From contig JAPFBL010001617.1 in the NCBI GenBank assembly GCA_026182355.1, forward strand, positions 3,383,001-3,447,000: a DNA stretch of 64,000 nucleotides, in the 5' to 3' direction. Within the stretch, counting starts at the first letter, position 1, and each line of letters opens with the position of its first letter. Positions 1 to 12,199 of this stretch are shown here, piece after piece. Source of the DNA: Hermatobates lingyangjiaoensis. Taxonomy: Eukaryota > Arthropoda > Insecta > Hemiptera > Hermatobatidae. Under the pieces are notes generated by a model. That model saw only the letters and a program-made list of their open reading frames with translations. It made no database searches and was not told where the DNA came from. The position numbers were made by a program, and so were the translations under genes.

Positions 1-129
1 GTTTATATTACTCAAATATTAAATTAAAAAAAAGTTTACAGTTATATATAATACATAGCAAACGTACACATCTTTGACTGAATCAAAAGTTCTGTTATAC
101 TTGGTATTCCAAAATGCCATTAGAAATTA

Positions 130-1395
130 TAGAATTGTAGAAAATACCATTATTAGTACAGTGTTAAGCGAATGCCTCTGTATACACCACATTAGCAGTC
201 TGTCCTTCAGGTTCATGGAAGAACAAACAGTTGGAACCTCTGACTCTTGAGCAAGTAAACTACTGTTGACCATGTGAGAAAGACTTGGTCTCGCTAACTT
301 GAATTCCTTTGTTAGATAAAGTTTCCCCTTGCGACTTAGTTAACGTCAATGCGAAATAGACTCTGACAGGACTTTGGAATCGTTTCAACCGAAACAGATA
401 GTGGCTCGGAATCAATTGTATGCGTGGTATACACACAGACTCCCCAATACCACACCCAATCATGATGTTCGCCTCTACGGCATATCTGTGCAGAGCACGA
501 ACTCAGAGTCGTTTTCCGTTGCACTGTTTTGGGCACTCACGTTTCGTAACATGAAATTTGTTACTGCTACTAAATTGCAGCATGATTGCTACTACTTTAA
601 GTTTTTACTCATGAGCAGGCAGTCCAGGAGAAATAAATTCAAAGTCAAAAAATTCAGTTAATGAACTGCTTCCTCATCACTAATCACTCCTTTTACTGAC
701 TTGCAACTTTTTTCCTCGGTATGATATAGCGTAAGAACTTGTTTGTTGATTTTTCCTGCCTGTTCATATTAAGGGCTGAGAATTGCTCGTTCACAAAACT
801 ATTTATTCTTAATAGATAGTGCATCCTTAACTCTGGGAAACACCTTTTCAATGATGACAAATACGCAATATATTCATATGCTCCAATGAAATTAAAATCA
901 ACTAACAATACCTACTTACCACACCTGTGTATTTTCAAAACAAACTTGTCTGTGAAGTTAAGAAAATACAGCTTAAAGCCCTATAACTTCGCTTCTGTAC
1001 TGAATTATTAATCTATTTAGAGCCTATATTTTAAGTTAGGCATACACAAAAATAGTGTCAAAGTTTCAGCTCGCTATGTCTTATGGTGGCTGAGTTAACT
1101 TGTGACAACGTTTTGCTTTAAACGACCATAACTTCATTTCTACGTTGAATTTCGAATCAATTCAGAGCATATATTTTAAGTTAGACATACACAAATTGAC
1201 TATAAAAGCTTCAGCTTGATATGTCTTATGGTGGTTGAGTTTACTTTTGACAAAAGTTTGCAGACAAACGGACAAACCGACAGAAATTTTTCTAAGGGTG
1301 GATTCGGTTTCTCCAATGTATGAAATGTAAAGGAAACTTGAAATGAGTCAGTTCTGAGCAAAGTACAGACAAAATCATTATTTCATTTATGTAGA
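130..1395 (-). mobile_element. Helitron remnant H1, degenerate 3' end
   Basis: Read on the minus strand, this matches the other Helitron copies at 12.2, 46.5 and 62.9 kb. It starts near 1395 with the TCTA(C/T)AT-type 5' end, then a block with the shared text around 1261-1330 (rc of 'ctaagggtggattcggttt'), and finishes in the C-terminal Pif1-like helicase segment (about 540-180). The final hairpin and CTAG seen in the other copies are not recognisable, so the lower boundary is approximate. It carries an internal tandem duplication of about 150 bp (about 975-1110 and 1126-1260) that the other copies lack. Rolling-circle elements move by a Rep nuclease and helicase; this copy has no Rep domain and stops in the helicase part, so it is dead. 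Confidence 0.7.
180..536 (-). pseudogene. Helitron helicase C-terminus fragment
   Basis: Minus-strand translation in more than one frame gives the end of a Pif1-family helicase. One frame has a segment of the type 'SHYLFRLKRFQSPVRVYFA' followed by 'LTLTKSQGETLSNKGI', which is helicase motif V-like, and then 'SFSHGQQ', the start of the usual 'SHGQLYVACSRV' motif VI. Upstream, in another frame, are 'MPKTVQRKTT' and the 'CSAQICRRGEHHDW' region. Frame changes and the lack of everything upstream make this a pseudogene. Confidence 0.65.
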
Positions 1396-1515
1396 TTGCT
1401 CTTTGCAGTAATGCCAATTTTACGAACTTTTTGTTATAAACATCTAATTTTTGACAAATTTTCATTGTTTTTTAATGAGCCGTTAGCGTCAAAAAAACTT
1501 TTTACGAAATAGAAA

Positions 1516-1687
1516 ATGCACTCTATGTACAGGCTCCGGACCCATGGCTTAACGTCCTTTCCAAAGGACGACGTGCTCAGAATTATATACTTTTAGCGTG
1601 AATAAATCGAGGCCCAGAGTGGGTATTGAACTCAAGGATCTACCAGTCCAGAAGAGAGCACGTTCCCACTGGGCTAACCTGGCCCAT
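1516..1687 (-). repeat. tRNA-derived SINE, copy S1
   Basis: On the minus strand the first about 75 bases from 1687 resemble a tRNA, with a box A-like 'TTAGCCCAGTGGG' and a box B-like 'GAGTTCAATACCC'. The body follows and reads 'CTCGATTTATTCACGC', shared with copies at 10.1, 14.5 and 62.2 kb. Transcription of such SINEs is by RNA polymerase III from the two boxes. Box B here has diverged from GGTTCGATCCC. The SINE has no coding capacity and depends on a LINE for movement. Confidence 0.7.
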
Positions 1688-1689
1688 AT

Positions 1690-2276
1690 TGAGAAGATTA
1701 TAACGAGCGTTCAGACATTCTTGCACTAATTTTGAATTAACAACGACGCATTTCAAAGTATTCAGTGCAATTTGTCTATAAAATATACATTCCAGATTTT
1801 TTCAGCAATTTTTTTGGAATACTCTGCAGACAAAACATTAATGTAATCATTTCGGCCTAAAAGAACGTTATTCTTCCTTCAGCTTTAAGAATATTGCAAT
1901 TTAGAATATACCATTCTCAATAGAAGGTAAATGACATCTTTCTGAATAGAAGTATAAAAGGGAAAGAAGTTTTATAACTTTTCCAATAAATTACCAACAA
2001 ACATGGTCTAGTTCAAAATTACAGAAGAAAAGCGTTGAGCGCACAAGGCATTGAACTTTACTGTAAATAAACTTCTTAGCATACACGCACATAATTAATT
2101 TATATAATTAATTGATTATTACGAGGTCAAAGTCATATTACTAATTGTAAGAATGAGTGAAATTGCAAAAAAATGATTTATTGCTTTTGGCTGCTCAAGT
2201 AAAGTGTATAATGATTTGGATACCAATATTACTCATATTTTAGAAAATGCGATAATTCACCCACCTCATATACTAC

Positions 2277-2350
<74 letters not shown>

Positions 2351-3320
2351 CTGTATTACAAACATCAAGCAAACGAAAATTACCAAATTGCATGAGCTTA
2401 AAAGGAATAAGTTTTAAAAATACTAAAGGAATAAAATGCGATCAAATACAATTCTCACATTTCTTCTACAAATTTCCTTTTTGCTTATCTTTTTATCTCT
2501 TCTTGTTGACATTTATGAAATGGTTTAATTTAGTTCACCAATATTCATTCGTTATCTTAAATATAAAACAAAAGAAATTCATTTTCATTTAAAATTCTTT
2601 CTCTTAATAATTTTGTTACAAAAGTTTAATTCAGGAATTGTGCTTCATTTTATTCTCTTTTATTATCCTCTTGTATTCCAACACTAATTCTTTTATCTGA
2701 TTTTTTCTATGAAGTTATGTGACCGAAATTTTTCATCTAAATGTAATCGCTTTGGCGGCGAATATATTAAAATTATACAATACAGGAAAGAAAGGGTACA
2801 CAACTCCCTTTCAAGAGAATATGCGGGCTCAACCTTTCATCCAGGTAACATTTATTTTCAATAAATTAATACATTTTATAAAATGAATGACACTCAATCA
2901 ACTCATACCTATGTTCGATCCAATCAAGGCCGACAGGTTCATTACTTGACCAGACTACTTTTTTTTATAATGCCAATGTAAACAACTGTGAAAAGAAAGT
3001 AAAGGTGGAGATTTTCCACTCTAATCTTTATCCTCTGAGTCTTATACTATGAGCTAAAAGTCATAACAATTTGATCATAACCTACGACTACTGAGAGAAT
3101 CTCGTATACGAAATCATAATTATCATAATACCATTAGTACAAACGAATGTGTCGTAGACACACTTGCAGCAGGGGACTGTACTTAGCCTTAAAGATATAA
3201 TATGAAAGTTGAATTAACATTTTAAAATGAATATTACTGAAAGTAGATGAGAATTTCGTATTCTATCAGCTTTCAAGAAAGTGGATAAGATTTGAAAAGT
3301 GATTGCTCTAAATGTCATTT
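1690..3320. other. AT-rich stretch without recognisable gene
   Basis: I see no coding region, RNA gene or known element here apart from the (TA)n microsatellite at 2278-2347. Open frames over the microsatellite only translate it into alternating Y and I. Confidence 0.6.
2278..2347. repeat. (TA)n microsatellite
   Basis: About 70 bp of uninterrupted TA dinucleotides. Confidence 0.97.
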
Positions 3321-5390
3321 AAAAAATCTGGAGTGGCATACACTCAACTTTACTATAAGTAAATTTAATATCAAACTTCTTTGGTATATACTATATAAGA
3401 CTCATTTAAGCAAAATATAATCGTCTAAATTGGAGATGTTTATTAGTATTTCATTCCTGAGGAAGTACAGATAATGATTGATCCACTTATCAATAGATAA
3501 GCCTTTTTTGTATGCCACACAATTAATGGGTATACAGTCATTAGTATAACTACAGTAGTAATAAAATTTCGAAAAGACAAAGTGAAAATTTGCTTATATG
3601 AAATAATTTCATACAAGAGAGCATGGCTTTTGCTCCAATAGCCCGTGGATCTCTTACACAGTTTATCTGACCTCCTTCTACATTTAATACTTAAGACAAC
3701 TTTTCCCATTTAGAACTTGAAAATATTTTAAGTATTTTAAAAATATTACAAAGTTTTTGTCTGAAATGTCATAAACATGTAAGAAAAAATGTCGTTTTCT
3801 AATCATTTTTAATTTAAGATGTAGGATAATTTCATTTATTATTTTTAAAAGAGTTTTTTTAAATTCTGAATAAAATCTACATTTTTGGTCTTTTATCAAA
3901 TTATTATACTGGAAATTTTATGGCTTGCTAGAGTTTTTTAAAAACTCACTTTTCTTTCCCTTGGTCAAAAATCATAAGAAACCAATTTACTCTGAGCGAA
4001 TGTTATTTTTTCCCACGTACTGTACTCTGTTATAACTTTGCTATAAATGTATATTGAGAAAAAATATGTTGGTATTAGCCACTTTTGCATTCTTAAATCA
4101 AGTTCAAAGCCGACTTCGCTGTATAATTTTAAATTTAAAAGCTGGAAGCTTGAAATTTTTAAAAATAATGGTATGTACTACTAGACTAGAATAGTGAAAA
4201 AACTTGAAATTAGACAGAAACATAGAAGCCCTTCTATAGGACGAAAGATTCATTCCAAAAACTTCAATATTACCCAATAATAACGTTATTCATAAACGGA
4301 AAAAAATCAACATCTGATATTAACCTTTGTAGAATGGTGCAACATGTAGATTGATTAGAACATTTTGTTAGACAAACCCATCATACCATAAAAAGAATCA
4401 GAAATTATATGTTTCATATGCTCTATTGTTGATTTTTTACATATAAGAATGTTATTCTTCTTACATCACATATATGTCGTTAAATCAATTAAAAAAATTT
4501 CTTCATTTTACCTCTAAACATTATAATATTTCAGTCAATTGACTGAAAAAAATTCTAAGTCAATGTAAACAATGTAAAAAAATATCAAAAATTCGACAAG
4601 TATAGCAGGTGACTCCTTAGTCTAGGATAAACAAACAGTTTTTATAGCTTTATTGCTCTTTGCCGTAATTAAAATATCATGATTTTTTTTTATAAATTGC
4701 TAATTTTTTGTTCTATTTTTGGACAAATTTTCATGATTTTAATGAGCCGTATAGCGTCAAAAAAACATTTTCTGAAAACAGAAATTATACTTTAACGCCC
4801 GTTTGGTGAATGTAATTTTGAAAAAAAATATCTCATCTCATTCTCCATATAATGGTCAATATTTAGGTATAGTTTCATTTTCATTAGTCAATTGGTATGG
4901 CTTGCATCACTCTCACAAGCTTTGAGATTGAATTATAAGTCAAAATTTTTAAATTTTATTAAAAAAAAAATTTCCCGTTGTTTTAAAATTTTGAATATAT
5001 TTTTCGTTTATTCCACTTGTAATCTCAAAGATAATGCCAAAAATTAAAAACTCTAGAGTTAGTAGTTGAGGAGAAAAAATGTTTTCTAAAAACGGTTTTT
5101 GGCAAAAAAAGTAACTTTCCCGTCATGCATAATTCTTCCCAAACAATAGGAATCATTTACAATTATAGGGCCCATTTTTGTGCAAAATATCAACTTGATC
5201 CATCAAAGATTCTGGACCGTAGCGTGGTAACAAGCAATGCTAACACACTCACCCACCCACCCACCCACACACACACAGACATCAACGCAAAAACATCAAA
5301 ACGACTTCTGGGACCTCAAAACATGTAATTCCGTCAAAATCTCGAGATCGAATTTTTTCACGATCACTATACTTTACTTATAGTAAAGCA
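3321..5390 (+). mobile_element. Repeat A copy A1, near complete, unclassified
   Basis: Reference copy of the dispersed family used throughout. The 5' end is 'aaaaatctggagtggc' followed by 'ctttactataagtaaa'. The 3' end is 'atactttacttatagtaaag'. These give inverted ends of about 17 bp that are also almost self-palindromic. Internal landmarks in order: 'cttatcaatagataag' about 3489, 'tttggtcttttatca' about 3882, 'tctgaaaacagaaat' about 4770, 'taacgcccgtttggt' about 4792, 'gattctggaccgtagcg' about 5208, a C-rich/CA run at 5248-5278, and 'tcgagatcgaatttttt' about 5341. No frame of useful length exists, so it is non-autonomous or decayed. Its class is unknown: TIR-like ends suggest a DNA transposon, but I see no target-site duplication. 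Confidence 0.75.
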
Positions 5391-6333
5391 AAAAGGCATA
5401 AACCTTATGAAAATATTAAAACTCTTTTTCAAAGATGTAAAAAAAACTCAAAATTCTTGTTGTGATTTGCATCCTTATGTTAACATAAAATATGAGACTG
5501 TTTCTAATTCTATGACTTAAATGTACTGAAGGAGCAGGATATACATAGGTGTTTCCGGAATACCGGGGTTAAATAGTAAACTGCCTGACAGAGTATTTGG
5601 GGTTTTGTTTTTCTTCATAAAAGAGTAACATAATGTGCCCATCTTTTTTTAAATTAAAAAAAAAACAACTAACATCTTAGCTGTTGGGAGCGGGGAAGTC
5701 AAAATTACATTGTAATTTATTTTTAGAGATCGTGGCACAACTAAGTGATTGTAAACGACTTTTCAATTTAACAGAGAAAAATGTAAATAAAGGCTATTTG
5801 AGAACCTTCCAAATTAAGACAAAACATTGTAACACAAATCAGTCGTAAGTAGGGTTAACTTTTCTTATAAGAAGAGCTTACAAAAATGTGCTCAGTTCTT
5901 TTTTACTTTGAAATTTACCTACTAAACTACTGGAATGGAAGCTGTATTCCATATCATACTAAGAATACGCACTCCCTATCTATAAGAGGTAGAAAGAAAC
6001 CTAAGATCACATTATATCTGAATGCGAAGCAGTCACCTTGGAAAGGATACAGATCAAAACCTATAAAATGGATCACAGCCAGCAAACACATAAAAATTTA
6101 GTGTACTGTAGCATCCTACAAATAAAAAAAACCCAAATTGTAACCAATAGAAGTTGCCCTAAGGGAGCAGTGCTATCACCTCTATTGTGATGATTAGTTG
6201 TATACAACCTTCGAAATTCTGTAAATATTGAATTATTTGTAGCAAATGCTAAGTAGTAATTGTAACAATAAGTATGTGTGGGATATAATAGCGTGGAGAA
6301 CGTAATAATATAGTAAAGTAATAACACTCCTTT
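5390..6333. other. Spacer without recognisable feature
   Basis: AT-rich DNA between two opposed repeat A copies. Two short open frames (about 71 and 84 codons) look like chance. Confidence 0.5.
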
Positions 6334-6442
6334 ATTACTTTACTCTAAGTAAAGTATTGTGATCGTGAAAAAATTCGATCTCGACGGATTTACATGTTTT
6401 GATGTTCCCAAAGTAGTTTTATGAAGTTTTTTCGATGACGTC

Positions 6443-6478
<36 letters not shown>

Positions 6479-8038
6479 TGGGGGGTGAATGTACCAACAG
6501 TTTGTATCAACTGTTCACAGCCTTTCATGGATCAAATTAATATTTTATAAAAAAAATTGGCCTCATAGTCTAGATATGCTGTATACTTTGGGAACTGATA
6601 CTTTGTATGCATGATGGGAAGGTTACTTTTTTGGCCAAAATATGTTTTAGACAACAATTTTTTTCATAAACTACTAATTCTAGAATCTTAAAATTTTATC
6701 TTTATCTTTGATACAATAATTGAAAAAATCCTCATATTTTTATAACAACTGAAAATATTTCTTTTTCTATAAAATATAAACCTTTTTTATTTATGATTCA
6801 ATCTGAAAGCTTGTGATGACGATACGATACTGTTTGACAGATCAAAATAAAATTATTCCTAAAAATAGAGCATTATTTGAGAGATGAGTTAAGGTAATTT
6901 TTTTCACAATTACATCAACCAAAGGGGCGTTATAATACATGTTCTGTTTTCAGAAAATTTTTGACGCTAAACGGGTCGTTAAAAAACAATCAAATTATGC
7001 CAAAAAATTGAACAGAAAATTAGCAATTCATAAAAAAAAATTCGTGATATTTAAATCACCACAAGGGTAATAAAACTATAAAAACTGAATGTTCACTCTG
7101 GACTACTGGATCACCTACCATTCTTGTCGGATTTATTTACATTATTTACATTGAGTTAGACATTTTTTAATGACTTACTATGAGATGTATGAAGAATAAA
7201 ATTGTTACGTTCAAAAAATCAAGGCCAAACAAACATGTAATTTCTGATGCTTTCCGTGGTATGATGGATTTTGCTTAAAAAATGCTCTAATCATCTATGT
7301 GTTGCACCATTCAACAAAGTTTAATATCAGATATAGATTTTATCTTTTTATCAGATTATCTGTGCGTAATATTGAAGTGTGAGGAGGAATGGACTCTTCC
7401 GTTCTATAGAAGAGCTACTTCTATAGAAGTAGCAACATTTAGCTATTATAGAATAGCAACATTTGCTATTTGTTGGCAAATGTCTAGTTTTTTCACTATT
7501 CTAGTCGAAGAGTTCATATTTTTTCTTTTTAACCATTTTAAGCTTCCAGTTAAAAATTGTTAAATTATACTGAGAAGCTAGCTTTGAATTTGATTTGAGT
7601 ATGCGAGTAATTTTTTCTAGACGCACACATATAGCCGGAGTTTATGAAACTTTCCGATCCCAAACCAATATTTGAGATATTTGATCCACTAGAACACAAA
7701 CCAATGTTAATTATCTCTACTGATGACATTAAAAAAAAACCTTAGTTATTAAAGTTTATCCACGAAATTTTGTTTATCAACATAAAAATATATAACACAG
7801 GAAAATAGAGTTACCCAATTAAAATTAGCAAAAGAAAAAGGAAAAAGTGATATTGGACATACTTGAACAGGAAGTTCATTTTTCAACCATTTCCACAGAA
7901 AGGGTAGGAGCTAATGAATGTATCCAATTCGTAAGGATAGTTCAATAAAAATAAAACAAAAAATCAATTGTTTGTCAAGAAGTTTGATATTATGTTTACT
8001 TATAGTAAAGTTGAGTGTAAGCTACTCCAGATTTTTTA
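6334..8038 (-). mobile_element. Repeat A copy A2, inverted
   Basis: Runs opposite to A1. It opens with the 3' end (rc) 'actttactctaagtaaag' at 6338, then 'gaaaaaattcgatctcga', a (TG)n run at 6447-6477, the 'ggcctca' block and 'aaaggggcgttataat' at 6922. It closes with 'acttatagtaaagttgag' and 'ccagattttttacg' at 8038. About 1.7 kb, with internal losses relative to A1. The A1/A2 pair is convergent, so their transcripts could pair. Confidence 0.75.
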
Positions 8039-8079
8039 CGTAACATTTATTGGCGTATAGGTTACTATACGCAAATATA

Positions 8080-8400
8080 TGCACATGCTCTGTTATTATA
8101 AGAAGATGATTGCCTGCAGGTACAACCTTTGAGCTTTTGCCGGATGATCTCCAAACTGTCGTAAGATTGGTAAAAGGGGAAGATCTGGATGTAAGCCCAA
8201 CAAAAACAGGTCTTATACCTTCCACAGGACGAAAGGAAATACACCTCAAAGACCTCATTTGAGGTCTTTATAATACTAAACTAGAAGTCTCAGAGGTACA
8301 CGAATACATTGGAGTTTCTTTCGACGAAAGACAACTGGAATAGGTATAGGAACGAGGTATATTGGCTGAGGATAGATGCATACACAATAAAACAAATGAA
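8080..8400 (+). pseudogene. LINE reverse transcriptase relic
   Basis: From the 'cctgcaggtacaacc' at about 8113 one frame stays open for some 48 codons and contains 'LVKGEDLDVSPTKTGLIPST'. This matches the 'W.....GL.VNP.KT....FTRK' region after the catalytic box in Jockey/R1-type LINE reverse transcriptases. After a stop, a following stretch in a shifted context reads 'LEVSEVHEYIGVSFDER', the expected 'VKYLGV.LD..L.W' motif. Order and spacing suit an RT. The catalytic YADD box is not visible, and stops and shifts show it is dead. It sits directly against the end of repeat A2. Confidence 0.5.
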
Positions 8401-8474
8401 ATATTAAACTAATTTTATCTGAGTCTGAAAATATTTCACCAGAAATAATATTTCCACGATAAACATTTTAAAAT

Positions 8475-8562
8475 AAATCGAAAATTCAATTCTTTGTAAA
8501 CGAGTTTGATGTTATGTTTACTATAGAAATGTTGAGTGCAGGCCATTCTAGATTTTTTTTTA
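8475..8562 (-). repeat. Repeat A 5'-end fragment
   Basis: Carries 'gagtttgatgttatgttta' and 'ctatagaaatgttgagtg', ending in 'ccattctagattttttt'. It is a diverged duplicate of the last 90 bp of A2, displaced by the LINE relic. Confidence 0.6.
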
Positions 8563-10117
8563 AATAATTATCGTTAAATTATATACAATTTAATTGTTTT
8601 AATGGAGTTTTAAGTTTATTAATTTACAATTAACACTGAGAAAACATTTTTGAATATTAAAATCTTTTCATGCTACCCATAACGCAAGAAAATTTTCACT
8701 GACCAATATGGTAAAATAAGAGAAAAAATGGGATAACAATAAAAAAAATGCTTGAAAGCAATTTCAAATAACCATCCATTCGTAAATTAAAAACCTCATA
8801 AAAAACCAGAGACCAATTACTAACTACTAAATCAGAGTAAAGCATAAACAGTAAATTCACACTCTTGAAACTATGCGTAACATACTAAGTTTGCGTGGAA
8901 AATAGTTGGCATTGAATCCAGTATTAACTAATAGATTGTATTGGTACAACAGGTCTATTAGTACAAAAGTCACGAGTAATAAATTTTAATGTGGTCTGAA
9001 TTAACAAACACTAAACTCAATATTTTGTAGGTTTATATTTTAACTTAATAGATATTTAATATTTTTTGTTAATTTCAATGAATATAATTCTATGAACAAT
9101 AAAAACATTTGAAAATCCAAGAAAAATTTGAATAGAATATTTATATCAGTAAATTGTGGTAACTAATGCTACGTTAGAGCTATGGACAAATACGTCAGTG
9201 GGCTTCTTGGGAACCACATGGTTCAAAGAGTGGAAATATTAAGCGTACTGAACTCAGTTCTCATTAACATTAAGAACTTGATTTTGAAGTGCAATGATAC
9301 AATTAATAAGGAAAACCATTGAAACAGATGGCAGTTTGGAAGAAATTATAAATGGAGATATGCAGTCAAATTCAAAAACCATTACTTCCAAACGAATCTT
9401 ATTAAGTATGCTAGTTTTGTATAATACCAAAACAGGAAGCCTTCAAATAAATTAAATGATATTTATATTACTACAGCTATAATTATAAATACCCTGGTTG
9501 TACTGTAGAGGCAAACGGGGCGGGCCACTGCCCCCGACCCCACGTCTGCCACCCCCCCGAAGCTAGCCGCCTCCGACAACACGCTCACCGCTCCCGCATC
9601 CCCACTAGTCTTCACACTCTCCCGTCGTATCGATTTTTACTAACTTGCCACACAGGTTCACCTTCATTCGCCCGCAGTTGGCAGTCTACTGCCTTGTCAG
9701 TCTTCCCCCACCCTGTTACTCTACCACTCCAGTAATACCAACACTTAAGCAATTATTCTCCCTTCTTCTCCCTCAGTAAATATGTACGAAAACAAAATTC
9801 AAAAAATAAGCAACTCCAGCAATGTCAATAAAATTTTCATTTCTAAACTACACTGCATTATAATATAGCTCATCTAGATTTAGTTTTTCTTATCCACCTT
9901 TCATTTTATTCAACAGAACTTTCCGTCTCTTATTAAGAAAAAACTTTTAAACTGATAACAATATTTGTTCTTACAAAATATATACAACATATTAAAGTTA
10001 TTGTATATATCTTTATATTTACACTTCCAAACTGGATGTTCTTTTTTTCTTAAGCAGAAATAGTCACCTTTTTCCCGCATCGCCGGTCAACATTAACACT
10101 ATTTCATTTTCAGGTTG
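8563..10117. other. Unannotated DNA with a GC-rich patch
   Basis: No gene recognised. Composition changes sharply at about 9505-9640, a C-rich patch ('ccaccccccc', 'cgcctccgac'), and returns to AT-rich after about 9780. The patch has no long frame and no similarity that I recognise. It could be the end of an unidentified element. Confidence 0.4.
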
Positions 10118-10391
10118 CAGTGGCAGTCCACAAGGGAACACACATAGGCTGAATATGAACCCTTTGTGATAACACACAATGAATATTGATTCTATATTGG
10201 GAATCCTAAATTTTGGCTAACCTAAGTGTATTTAGAGTAGGGATCTCTAAAGAGTACCTGACATCGCACAAGATTCAGACTGACGGCTTAGCGTCATCCC
10301 AGAGAATAAATCGAGGACCAGGTGGGGATCGAACCCCGGACCTACCAGTCCAGATAGGAGAACGTTGTCACTAGGCTTGTGTCTGGACCAT
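10118..10391 (-). repeat. tRNA-derived SINE, best copy S2
   Basis: On the minus strand from 10391 the tRNA-like head contains an intact box B, GGTTCGATCCC (plus-strand 10325-10335), preceded by a 'AAGCCTAGTGACAACG' box A region. The body follows with 'CTCGATTTATTCTC', 'CTCTTTAGAGATCCC' and 'AGGATTCCCAATATAGAATC' and a tail near 10120. This is the longest copy and shows the family is about 270 bp. Copies at 1.5, 14.5 and 62.2 kb share head or body. Confidence 0.8.
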
Positions 10392-12199
10392 AGCGTAACC
10401 ATAACCTGGACTTAACCTTTGCCATAGCGTAAACACAACGGGAACTTTCAAGAATTTTTATCATTAAAAATGTAATTCAAATAGTATATTTCCAGAAATC
10501 CACTAATTAAAGTCGCAAATCTATTGAACATACATGGATGACTGTTTTACATCAAATAAGCACTTCAAGCAACAAGTTTGGTACTAAAAAACATGTATGA
10601 AACGAAAAACAAAAGCAGTCTCTTCCTTGATGTCAATGTAATTAATTTGTAATGATAACGAAGATATATATACTCCAATTTAAAAATTAAACGGACCACT
10701 TAAGTTAACGATTATTCATCCTTTTCAAAACACTGGAAATGTTATATACGAATAATAATTAGTCATCTAAAAACAACTGAAGTGATATAGCGATATTTAA
10801 ATTTATGAAATTTAAATAGTATGTATAGTGTGTTAAGTTAAAATTTAAACTGTGTTGTTTACCGAAAATTGGTTTCTTGGCTAGTGATAAGTGATATGTA
10901 TTTTTGTATGTCTTCTTTTTTCCTTATCAAAGTACTAAGAAAGAAAATTGCACGTTGACATTATTTGCTAACCTAGCACAAAAATTATCTTAAGATATTC
11001 GCCCACATACAGTCTAACAAATAGTCATTGAATTGTATACATGCGACTTGGTTATTTTTAGATAATGAACTTATCAGTCCGCACAACAGGCTTTATTATT
11101 CATCTAAGCGGACAAGAGTAATCTTTAGTAAAATAAACAGAAATGTAGATATGAAATATACATGCACAGATGTAACGCTTCAATATGCAACAATACCTAA
11201 AAAAAAACCAACCAAATATCATTTCAATTCACATTGAATTCACATTAAATTTTACCGATTTCTTAAATTTCACTAATCTATCTTTCATTTAGTTATTTAC
11301 CACACTTTCAACCATTTGAAATTGGTTTATATAGGAATGAATGACTTTTTCTTAGAACAGTAGACACTCGTCTTTGCAAAAAGACCTCAATGATAATTAT
11401 ATAAAATAGTACGAATTAATAGGTTTCTTGGTACTCAATTAAATAATATATTTTTTTTTGCTTTTTTGCTATAATCTAAATCATATTTGAGCTTCGTTAT
11501 AAAATTCACTCACTAGTAGTGGTTTTTCTCTAGTACCTTGTTAAATTTATTAAAATTTCTCCTTGTGACATACTGTATTTTATTTTTTGCATGTTATGTC
11601 TTCAATAGCATAACTGAACGTTGTTTATATATATATATTCATTTTACAACCACAACAATGGAAAAAATATCATCTGTAACATTAGTAAAAAAAGTGTGCA
11701 TAAGGTTTTTAACAGAGGGGAAGGAGAGAAGAATTAAGGAGGTGATTATACTTGTTGACATCAAGTGTAACCTATGAAAGGTCAAAATGATAAAAATGAT
11801 TATAAGTCTATTGGAGACATCCATTCAGGCACCATCGTGGTGTTTTCGGGATATTAGTGGGCGAAATACTCAGGAATTAAAGTATTAGAAGTGCAATAAA
11901 GAGTGTTCGGCCACTTTATAGAGAATAAACTGTTTGAATTGGTGTATAGAAGAGATAGTGAAGACAATTTTTCAAGGACTCTTAAGACACCACTTTTGTG
12001 TTAATATATCAATAGACGTTTAAGAATGTACCCATCCATTCAATAGTTCAATTCCAGATGATCGTCATTGACACTCATATTGTGCTAACTACTGGTAATT
12101 CCTACCGCTTACAGCAACATATAATTTTAAAATGACTCGAATGCATTCGCAAAATTGAACATCATCGTGATGTGAAATAGAAGAACTTTTTATAGAAAT
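10392..12199. other. AT-rich stretch, nothing recognised
   Basis: Several short frames (up to about 79 codons) lack similarity to anything I know and have AT-driven composition. No repeat family of the window is present. Confidence 0.5.

Noticed and set aside
2204..2395. Tyr-Ile repeat peptides (also over 49.8, 53.4, 53.7 kb TA runs)
   Set aside because: Artefacts of (TA)n microsatellites.
6338..8038. Repeat A as a Helitron
   Set aside because: It lacks a TC start, a hairpin followed by CTRR and a consistent A/T insertion point; its ends are inverted repeats.
10300..10391. Functional tRNA gene
   Set aside because: Boxes A and B are present but the acceptor stem does not close and the same head recurs with a SINE body; it is a tRNA-derived SINE.
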